Below, in pieces: positions 6,636 through 12,877 of a DNA stretch of 12,877 bases. The stretch is from Clostridiaceae bacterium. Its GTDB lineage: Bacteria > Bacillota > Clostridia > DSM-8532. The notes under the pieces were generated by a model. It ran no database searches. It worked only from the letters and a program-made list of their open reading frames with translations, and had not been told where the DNA came from. The DNA lies in NCBI GenBank assembly GCA_025361665.1, contig JANYKF010000261.1, positions 1-12,877 of the forward strand, read 5' to 3'. Every line of letters begins with the position of its first letter. The stretch's first letter is position 1. The position numbers and the translations under genes were made by a program.

Positions 6636-7555
6636 ATAATGGAATCCTGCAGGCCGGAGAGCGGCGGGGAATCGTGATGGATGTCGACCATTTCGCCGTC
6701 CATGACGGGCCTGGAATTCGTACGTGCGTTTATCTGAAGGGGTGTCCGCTTTCCTGTGCATGGTGCCATTCTCCCGAATCCCAGAGCCCCGGTCCCCAGC
6801 TGCTTTTCGCACAGACGCGCTGCATCGGGTGCGGGCGCTGCGTTACGGTATGTCCGGAGGGTGTGCATCGCCAGGAAGGCAGTCTGCACACTCTGGAACG
6901 CGAACGCTGCTCCGGCTGCGGAACCTGTGCAAGAGCCTGTCCGACGGGAGCCCTGTCGGTATCGGGACGGTTCATGACGGTGGAAGAAACCGTATCCGAA
7001 GCGTTGGCCGACCGTGTGTTTTATGAAAACAGCAGAGGCGGGGTAACGCTTTCCGGCGGCGAGGTTCTTTTCCAGGCGGTATTTGCCCGGGAAGTGCTGT
7101 CGTGCCTGAAAAGCGAGGGCATCCACACACTCGTGGAGACCAGCGGATTCGGCCGGGAGGAAGCGCTTTTATCGCTGGCGGAAGTGACCGATCTTTTTTT
7201 CTTTGACTTCAAATTGGCGGATACCGGCCTTTTCCGGCATTTCACCGCGGGGGATCCTGAAGTCGTGATGCACAACCTCGCATCGCTTCGGGCGGTGACA
7301 GACAGGATTGTCCTGCGTATCCCGCTGATTCCGGGTATAACGGATACGATCGGAAATGTTTCGGCCGGGTTTGATCTTGCACGGGAGATGGGAATTCAAA
7401 CCGTCCACCTGCTGCCGTACAATGCTACAGCTGGTGCGAAATATGCATGGATTGGACGGGAGTACCAGCCAGGTCTGCTGGAGGCGCGGCACGGCCTTTT
7501 CGAAGAGCTGTCGGCATTGGCGCCGCAGGGGATTCTTGTCGAGATGATGACCTGA
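6632..7555 (+). CDS. Glycyl-radical enzyme activating protein (radical SAM)
   Basis: This protein activates the radical enzyme encoded 16 bases downstream: it cleaves S-adenosylmethionine at a [4Fe-4S] cluster and abstracts hydrogen from the target glycine. It has 307 residues. The family N-terminus FAVHDGPGIRT is followed by the radical SAM motif CPLSCAWC (Cys38, Cys42, Cys45). Two ferredoxin-type clusters follow, at residues 64-74 and 93-103 (CxxCxxCxxxC each). These separate it from the short PflA type and fit activases of eliminase-type radical enzymes. In the SAM-binding GGE motif the usual Pro is Val145 (SGGEVLFQ), an uncommon change. I chose the TTG at 6632 because AGAGG (6621-6625) precedes it and it overlaps the SDR stop. 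The ATG at 6677 would cut into the conserved GIV strand. Confidence 0.93.
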   Translation: MNNGILQAGERRGIVMDVDHFAVHDGPGIRTCVYLKGCPLSCAWCHSPESQSPGPQLLFAQTRCIGCGRCVTVCPEGVHRQEGSLHTLERERCSGCGTCARACPTGALSVSGRFMTVEETVSEALADRVFYENSRGGVTLSGGEVLFQAVFAREVLSCLKSEGIHTLVETSGFGREEALLSLAEVTDLFFFDFKLADTGLFRHFTAGDPEVVMHNLASLRAVTDRIVLRIPLIPGITDTIGNVSAGFDLAREMGIQTVHLLPYNATAGAKYAWIGREYQPGLLEARHGLFEELSALAPQGILVEMMT

Positions 7556-7571
7556 GACGAAGGATGGTTTC

Positions 7572-9989
7572 ATGGCGCCTTCGCTGGTTCATATCAAAAC
7601 CATGACCGAAGACGAAGGATGGTTGGATGCTGAAAGGATGAAATTCATGGGAATCGGTGCGGAGAAATTGGAGCGGTATGCAAATGAAGTCCCGGACATG
7701 ATTCCATCCGAGCGGGTGAGGAATCTGGTGGAGGCTGTCCGGTCGAATATGGCAACTCCCCGTGTGTCCATCACGGATTACGGGTCGGTCCTGAATGCGG
7801 AAACGGCAGGCCTTCCCCTGATTGTGCGCAAAGCGATGGCGGAACGCCTGAAGCTCACCGCCGCATCCGTAGGAATCTGGGACGGACAATTGTTCGCGGG
7901 CTGCTACACGTTCCATGACGGATCCCCCGGCAACACGGATCGCCTGCCCGAATACGCGACCGATTGCGAACGTCATGCGGGCGAGCAGAACGGCCTTGGC
8001 ATCTATTCGATGTTCGGGCACATCTCGCCGGACTATCCGCGCCTGCTTCGACTGGGTACCAGCGGAATCCGGGAGATGGCGGAAAATGCCCTGAACAACG
8101 ACACGATACCGGAAAAAAGCCGCCATTTTCTGCAGTCCGTGCTGATTTCCCTGGAAGGCCTCGAGATCTTCGCAAAACGGCACGTCGTGCATCTTCGCGA
8201 AAAGGCCGCAATGGCTTCGGATGCCGGACGGAAGGCTGAACTGCTCAGAGCCGCCCTCGCGCTGGAACACAGCCCGGAACATGCCGCCACCGGCTATTTC
8301 GAGGCATGCCAGGCATCATGGCTTCTCCACCTCGCCATGCAGCTCACGGGCAATTATCTCGCGCTCGGCCGGCCCGATCAATACCTATCCCCTTATCTGG
8401 ATCTGGATTTGGACACCGGACGGATGACAGTGGAAGAAGCCCAGGAAATCACCGATTGCTGGATGCTGAAGTTCAACGAACGGGCGCAGGACAATCAGGT
8501 TGCCGTCAGGCAGATGGAAGTGGAAAGCATCCAGAAGGAGAACGATCGGAAATGGCGGAGCCGCAAGCTGACGGATACCAGCCAGCAGCGCTTCAATGTG
8601 CGGGACACCATCGATGCCTACAACCATTGGCTGCAGAACGTCGTCATCGGCGGTGTGAGGCCGGAGGATGGCGGGGATGCGACAAACCTCGTTTCCGTGA
8701 TGATGCTGGAATCCCTCCATCGTTTGCGGATGACAAACCCGGCGGTATCGGTGCGGCTCCACAAGGGAACACCGGAATGGTTCCTCCGCCAGGTTGCAGA
8801 CACATTGAAAACAGGCGGAGGCATGCCCGCCATCTACAACGACGAGGTCATCATCAAGGCTTATACACGGTTTGGCGTCGCAGAAAAGGATGCGCGCGAC
8901 TATGCAAACAATGGCTGCTGGGAAGTCATTCTTCCCGGCCGTACAGATTTCTTCTTCATCAAGCTCAATACGCTCAAGTGCCTGGAATGGAGCCTCAACC
9001 ACGGCGTCTGCCATGTGGACGGCAAGCAGGAAGTACCCGATCAAGGCGATCCGGCCGGGTTTGAGAATTTCGACGTGCTTTTCGGCAAGGTCATGGAGAA
9101 TGTCCGGCGCCTGGTCGAAGGGGACGCCGCCTACATGGAGATCAGACACCCGCTGCGCTCTTCGATCGCGCCGACGCCCCTCCTGTCCGCCATGCTGGAC
9201 GGACCGGTCGAGAAGGGCCGCGACATGACCGACATGGGTGCGCGGTTCATCATCGGCGGCATCATCGCCGAGGGGATGAGCCACCTCATCGACTCGCTCA
9301 TCGCCATAGAGCAACTGGTGTATCGGGAAGGCCGCTATGCGATGGCGGAACTTGTCGATGCGCTGAATGCCGACTTTGCGGGGTACCCGGTCCTGCGGGC
9401 GGATTTCGCCCGCTGCCCGAAGTATGGAAGCGGTGCTTCCGCCGCGGATGACATGGCCCGCAGGGTTATTTCGTCCTACGGCGGACTGGTTCGGGAAGTG
9501 GATGAAAAGACAGCTTCCATGAGAATCATGCCCGGAGTGGGTACGTTCTCCTGGTATATCGCCGTCGGGGAGGGAACTGGCGCAAGTGCGGACGGACGCA
9601 GGCTTGGCGAACCGGTTTCGAGCAATTTCTCCCCTTCTGCTGGTGCGATGGCCAATGGAATCACGGGTGCCATCCGCTCATACTGCCATCTGGATCAGGA
9701 CCTGCTGCCCATCGGTTCGCCCATCGATCTGGGCCTGTCAGAACGACATGTGGCCGGTGAAGCGGGAACCGTCCGCCTGGCAGGGCTGCTCAAATCTTTC
9801 CTTGCGATGAACGGCAACCTGCTGACCCTCAGTGTCGCGGATGGCGAGACCCTTCGGGAAGCGCAGCGCCATCCGGAAAAGCACAGGGATTTGCGCGTAC
9901 GGATGGGGGGCTGGTCGGCCTACTTCACCATGCTGTCGGAGGAACAGCAGGAACACCACATCAGAAAAAGCGAAGCCGGATTCATTTGA
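7572..9989 (+). CDS. Glycyl radical enzyme, dehydratase/lyase type, unknown substrate
   Basis: This is an 805-residue member of the pyruvate formate-lyase/glycyl radical enzyme family, cytoplasmic and oxygen-sensitive. Near the C-terminus RMGGWSAYFTML places the radical glycine at Gly780 (family form RVxGY). The thiyl-radical site is NNGCWE, with Cys449 and Glu451. A single Cys followed by x-Glu is the arrangement of the eliminases (glycerol/diol dehydratase, choline lyase, hydroxyproline dehydratase). True pyruvate formate-lyase has two adjacent Cys, so formate-lyase activity is unlikely. Trp at Cys+1, where Val or Ile is usual, and Met in the glycine motif set it apart from the characterised groups I know. 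There is no N-terminal extension and no shell gene nearby, so microcompartment packaging is unlikely. AAGGA (7560-7564) supports the start. A 14-base direct repeat (7556-7569 and 7611-7624) brackets the first codons. Confidence 0.93.
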   Translation: MAPSLVHIKTMTEDEGWLDAERMKFMGIGAEKLERYANEVPDMIPSERVRNLVEAVRSNMATPRVSITDYGSVLNAETAGLPLIVRKAMAERLKLTAASVGIWDGQLFAGCYTFHDGSPGNTDRLPEYATDCERHAGEQNGLGIYSMFGHISPDYPRLLRLGTSGIREMAENALNNDTIPEKSRHFLQSVLISLEGLEIFAKRHVVHLREKAAMASDAGRKAELLRAALALEHSPEHAATGYFEACQASWLLHLAMQLTGNYLALGRPDQYLSPYLDLDLDTGRMTVEEAQEITDCWMLKFNERAQDNQVAVRQMEVESIQKENDRKWRSRKLTDTSQQRFNVRDTIDAYNHWLQNVVIGGVRPEDGGDATNLVSVMMLESLHRLRMTNPAVSVRLHKGTPEWFLRQVADTLKTGGGMPAIYNDEVIIKAYTRFGVAEKDARDYANNGCWEVILPGRTDFFFIKLNTLKCLEWSLNHGVCHVDGKQEVPDQGDPAGFENFDVLFGKVMENVRRLVEGDAAYMEIRHPLRSSIAPTPLLSAMLDGPVEKGRDMTDMGARFIIGGIIAEGMSHLIDSLIAIEQLVYREGRYAMAELVDALNADFAGYPVLRADFARCPKYGSGASAADDMARRVISSYGGLVREVDEKTASMRIMPGVGTFSWYIAVGEGTGASADGRRLGEPVSSNFSPSAGAMANGITGAIRSYCHLDQDLLPIGSPIDLGLSERHVAGEAGTVRLAGLLKSFLAMNGNLLTLSVADGETLREAQRHPEKHRDLRVRMGGWSAYFTMLSEEQQEHHIRKSEAGFI

Positions 9990-10040
9990 CGGGAAGGCGT
10001 ATCCGAGATCACCCATCATGTTTTCAGGGGGGGCGAGGGC

Positions 10041-10838
10041 ATGAATGCGAAGAACAGACTGTGGTTGGGAGTTTTCATCCTGTCCATCTGCATTTTTCCG
10101 TTTCTTTCCGCGTGCGGCAAAACACCAACGGCCATCCAGCCGGAAGCCGGTACGGATACGAGGCTTCCGTCTGAAATCACGACACAGTTTCCGGACGCCA
10201 TGCTCCAGCTGCATGGCTACAAATCGGCAAAACGGGTCGATTATGAATACTGGTATCCCGGCTACTATGTCCCGATCATGTCGATTGGCGAAGCGAACAC
10301 GATGTATTCGGTCTCGTATGTGCCGGCAGATCCGAAGGCTGCGTTCAGCCATTATCAGAAACTCCTGGGAGACAGTTCCGGGGATGCGTTCGCATCCGGA
10401 CGCATCGATCGGTATGACGTCTTCGCGGATATCAGCGCATCTCCTGAAATCAGTCTCGTTGTCCAGACATTCGAGAACAAAATGGTTGAGAATGAAGCCC
10501 TGACAATGATTTTTGACAAATATGTTCCGGCTGAATTCTTCGTGAAGTTCACATCACGGGAAATCGATACGTTCCTGGATCAGGGAGAGACCATCAATGC
10601 CGTCAGTTTTGCATATAAGGGCAAGCCCGGGGATATCGTCGAGTATTACAGGAAACTGATCGACAAATCGCAAGTATTGCAAAACAACAATCAAACGGAT
10701 GTTGTCGGTGAGCTTGGCAACGGCAGCATGACACTGGATGCGCAGATCGATTCCGTTCCCGGCGAGGTCCGGTTCATCATCACGGAAAAAGACACATTCA
10801 ACGCCATGGTTCTGAAGGATGCCGCCGAACAGCGTTAA
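10041..10838 (+). CDS. Predicted lipoprotein with two internal repeats
   Basis: I do not recognise the family. The 265-residue protein starts with a positively charged end, a hydrophobic stretch (residues 7-22) and a lipobox LSAC, so Cys25 should be lipidated and the rest should face outside the cytoplasmic membrane. The mature part seems to hold two copies of one module, about residues 86-148 and 183-252. Each begins with a short strand (TMYSVSY / TINAVSF), then a helix ending YQKLL or YRKLI, then a strand pair ending in SLVVQTF or VRFIITE. This suggests a tandem duplication giving two similar alpha/beta domains. A GC-rich site (10027-10039) precedes the ATG. It lies 51 bases after the radical enzyme and 21 before the M24 gene in the same direction, so co-expression is likely. 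Its function is unknown; it could bind a ligand or partner at the surface. Confidence 0.8.
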   Translation: MNAKNRLWLGVFILSICIFPFLSACGKTPTAIQPEAGTDTRLPSEITTQFPDAMLQLHGYKSAKRVDYEYWYPGYYVPIMSIGEANTMYSVSYVPADPKAAFSHYQKLLGDSSGDAFASGRIDRYDVFADISASPEISLVVQTFENKMVENEALTMIFDKYVPAEFFVKFTSREIDTFLDQGETINAVSFAYKGKPGDIVEYYRKLIDKSQVLQNNNQTDVVGELGNGSMTLDAQIDSVPGEVRFIITEKDTFNAMVLKDAAEQR

Positions 10839-10859
10839 ATGGATTGAAGGGAGCAAGAC

Positions 10860-12068
10860 ATGGAAGTTTTGCCTTATGGAACCGATTTGCTCATACGGGA
10901 AAAAGTTGGGCAGGCAACGGCTTTGCTAGAGCGCCACAATATGGATGTCTGGCTGGTATTCAACCAGGAAACCGGTTATGAGTGCGACCCGGTCTATCCC
11001 CTCCTGATGGGCGACCGGGACCTGGCACGCGGCTACCTTCTTCTAACCAGGAACGGTGGGAAAACAGCCATCGTCGGGGGTCTGGACGCAGCCATCCCGG
11101 CCTCAACAGGCGTATGGGATGATGTACGGGTCTACAAGAAAAACGCGGATGAGGAGTTGATCCGTTTCCTATTCGAAATGGATCCCGCCACCATCGCCAT
11201 CAACTACTCGAAAACCAATTCCATTGCCGACGGGTTGCCGCACGGCAAGTATCTGAACCTTGTGGACGCTCTGAAAGACACCCCGTATGCCGGCAGGCTG
11301 GTCAGCGCGGAAAAAATGGCCGCCGAACTGCGTTCCGTGAAAAGTCCGGAGGAAATCAAGAGGATAAGGGAAACCATCGCCAGGACCGATGTGGTGTTCA
11401 GCCACCTAAGGGAATATCTGAGGCCGGGCCTTGGCGGCATGGAGATTTTCGGATTCATCCAGGATCAAATTGCGGCACAGGGCGCTTCCTGTGCCTGGAG
11501 CCGATACAACTGCCCGGTTCTGACGATGGGGCCCGTACCTTACATGGGACATACACCGCCACCGGCAGATAGGCCCTGGGAAAGCGGCTGGCTTTTGCAG
11601 GTGGATCTTGGGCTGAGGCATGAAGGGTATTGCTCGGACTTCCAACGCATGTTTTATGCATTGAAAGAAGGGGAGGATGGACCTCCCTCAGATGTGCAAT
11701 CGCTGTTTCACTGCGTTCACGACGGAATCACCGATATGATCCGCGCCATCAGGCCTGGCGTGCGGAATGATTATCCGTCTTCACTGGGATTTGGCAGAAT
11801 CACAGATGCGGGATTCCCCGAGCCCCTGTTTTCTGCGGGGCATCAGCTGGGACGCGCGGTGCATGACGGCGGCGTCGGACTCATCCACTTCCGAAACCAG
11901 CGCCCCGAGTGCCTGCTTGAGGAAGGCAACGTGCTTACGGTGGAAGGGCTGGAAACACGTTTGGAAAAATATGGATGGATAAGTCTGGAGGAGGATATCG
12001 TCGTCACTGCCAATGGCTGCCGGATTCTGACCACGAGGCAAAATGAAATCTACTGCATCGGCGTTTGA
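10860..12068 (+). CDS. M24-family metallopeptidase (Xaa-Pro dipeptidase-like)
   Basis: This 402-residue cytoplasmic protein has the creatinase/Xaa-Pro peptidase architecture: a creatinase-type N-terminal domain (about 1-165) and a pita-bread M24 domain (about 165-400). All five dinuclear metal ligands are visible: Asp249 (VDLG), Asp260 (CSDF), His328 (AGHQLG), Glu362 (TVEG) and Glu377 (SLEED). A further histidine, His335 in VHDGG, matches the conserved VHE position. An intact hydrolase is therefore expected. Likely substrates are dipeptides or oligopeptides with Pro in second position, or other amide-linked small molecules as in creatinase. GAAGGGAG (10846-10853) sets the start. It is 21 bases after the lipoprotein gene, and GH172 follows 91 bases later. 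Its presence beside a radical eliminase raises, weakly, the idea of a proline-like or amide-linked substrate. Confidence 0.9.
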   Translation: MEVLPYGTDLLIREKVGQATALLERHNMDVWLVFNQETGYECDPVYPLLMGDRDLARGYLLLTRNGGKTAIVGGLDAAIPASTGVWDDVRVYKKNADEELIRFLFEMDPATIAINYSKTNSIADGLPHGKYLNLVDALKDTPYAGRLVSAEKMAAELRSVKSPEEIKRIRETIARTDVVFSHLREYLRPGLGGMEIFGFIQDQIAAQGASCAWSRYNCPVLTMGPVPYMGHTPPPADRPWESGWLLQVDLGLRHEGYCSDFQRMFYALKEGEDGPPSDVQSLFHCVHDGITDMIRAIRPGVRNDYPSSLGFGRITDAGFPEPLFSAGHQLGRAVHDGGVGLIHFRNQRPECLLEEGNVLTVEGLETRLEKYGWISLEEDIVVTANGCRILTTRQNEIYCIGV

Positions 12069-12159
12069 AAATACAATCCTGTGCATCGGTGCTTAGCATC
12101 GTGACTGACCGGAAATAACCTTCAGAACGCATCCATGACAGATAAGGGGGACTAGTGCC

Positions 12160-12877
12160 ATGAACTACGGACTGGATAATATTTTCAAGGCCAGCAATGC
12201 CGAAAGTCGTTCCATTACGGCGGAAAACCCGACGGGTGAAAAGGGAAAGGGCGGCATGGCCACATTTGAAACGACGCTGCACAAGGGGTCCGCCAATGCG
12301 GCACGGGAGCTTGGAATAGGCTGGAAACTCTCTCCCTGCGTATTGGTGAAGGCCGGAGAGACCTTTACCGTCATGGATAACGAGGGTCCGGGCGTCATCC
12401 GGCATATGTGGTTCACGATGGCCTGGCAGTTTCACAGGGATTTCATCCTGAGGATGTATTGGGACGGAGACGCCAACCCCTCCGTGGAGTGCCCGTTGGG
12501 AGATTTTTTCTGCAATTCATGGAAGCAATCGCAAAACATCCTTTCCATCCCCATCAATGTGAACCCGCACGGCGGATTGAACTGCTACTTCCCGATGCCC
12601 TTTCGGAAGGGTGCCCGAATCACGATAACAAATGACTCTCCATTCGACAGGAACGTTTATTACACGGTCAATTACACACTGGAGCCGGTCGATGACGATG
12701 CCCTGTATTTTCACGCCCAGTGGAGACGGACAAACCCGGTACCCTACGGTCAGTTCTACACCATTCTCGATTCCGTGCAGGGGCGTGGCCAATATGTGGG
12801 CACCTTCATGGCCTGGCAGCAGAACAACAGCATCTGGTGGGGCGAAGGCGAAATCCTGATGTTCATGGATGGCGACA
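12160..12877 (+). CDS. GH172 / DUF2961-family glycoside hydrolase (3' truncated)
   Basis: The reading frame is open to the window end (239 codons, no stop). The sequence has the hallmark DUF2961 segments: SRSITAENPTGEKGKGG (residues about 17-33), GPGVIRHMWFT, LRMYWDGDANPSVECPLGDFF, NVNPHGGLNCYFPMPFRKG and WWGEGE. This family is CAZy GH172, whose characterised members act on fructofuranosyl or arabinofuranosyl linkages and have a jelly-roll fold. Glu229 and Glu231 in WWGEGE lie in the region that supplies a catalytic glutamate; the next conserved active-site segment falls beyond the edge. No signal peptide is visible, so it is probably cytoplasmic. AAGGGGG (12144-12150) precedes the ATG. The 91-base gap upstream holds no clear terminator, so it may belong to the same transcript as the radical enzyme. 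Confidence 0.9.
   Translation, partial: MNYGLDNIFKASNAESRSITAENPTGEKGKGGMATFETTLHKGSANAARELGIGWKLSPCVLVKAGETFTVMDNEGPGVIRHMWFTMAWQFHRDFILRMYWDGDANPSVECPLGDFFCNSWKQSQNILSIPINVNPHGGLNCYFPMPFRKGARITITNDSPFDRNVYYTVNYTLEPVDDDALYFHAQWRRTNPVPYGQFYTILDSVQGRGQYVGTFMAWQQNNSIWWGEGEILMFMDGD

Noticed and set aside
4317..6812. An 831-residue open frame on the minus strand across hom and the SDR gene
   Set aside because: It is antisense to two genes with complete catalytic motifs. Its composition (rich in His, Arg, Gly, Asp and Phe, no domain) is what codon bias produces on the opposite strand.
8385..9314. A 309-residue minus-strand open frame inside the radical enzyme gene
   Set aside because: It lies wholly within the intact glycyl radical enzyme gene, lacks a recognisable domain and has no ribosome binding site.
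7572..9989. Annotation as pyruvate formate-lyase
   Set aside because: The active site has a single Cys followed by Trp-Glu, not the adjacent Cys pair needed for formate-lyase chemistry.

Overview
The window looks like chromosome from a strictly anaerobic, moderately GC-rich bacterium (mid-50s percent GC by eye). It is most likely a member of the Bacillota/Clostridia-type anaerobes. The reasons are an oxygen-sensitive glycyl-radical enzyme with its activase, strong AGGAGG-type ribosome binding sites, extended -10 (TGn) promoters and a lipobox lipoprotein. Spirochaetes or other anaerobic phyla are not excluded. I see no tRNA, rRNA, CRISPR array, transposase, integrase or phage gene.

Layout. 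(1) Positions 1-1008 (+) hold the 3' part of an NCS2 uracil/xanthine-type permease, which converges on a flavin-reductase-fold protein with a C-terminal PCP_red-like domain (2013-1090, -). A perfect 19-bp hairpin with a GAAA loop lies between them. (2) A small metal-binding cupin (2191-2529, +) diverges from the flavoprotein and converges on an MFS transporter (3974-2685, -). An array of eight 22-bp tandem repeats fills the gap and overlaps the last codons of the transporter. (3) The 411-bp gap 3975-4385 holds two extended -10 promoters and what looks like a small gene broken by one base in an A-run. Homoserine dehydrogenase (4386-5687, +) follows. (4) A 123-bp gap (5688-5810) with three dyad-symmetric elements precedes a co-directional gene cluster: SDR oxidoreductase, glycyl-radical-enzyme activase, an 805-aa glycyl radical enzyme, a two-repeat lipoprotein, an M24 metallopeptidase and a GH172/DUF2961 protein that runs off the right edge.

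How it may work together. The SDR, activase and radical enzyme overlap or nearly touch and form a metabolic core. The activase uses S-adenosylmethionine and an Fe-S cluster to put a radical on Gly780 of the enzyme. The enzyme then uses Cys449, and probably Glu451, for a dehydratase- or lyase-type elimination, while the SDR interconverts an alcohol and a carbonyl before or after that step. The GH172 glycosidase and M24 peptidase suggest that the substrate is released from a glycan or peptide-like conjugate, but this is inference. The substrate cannot be read from the sequence. This cluster, with its dyad-rich upstream region, is the best candidate for an undescribed pathway here.
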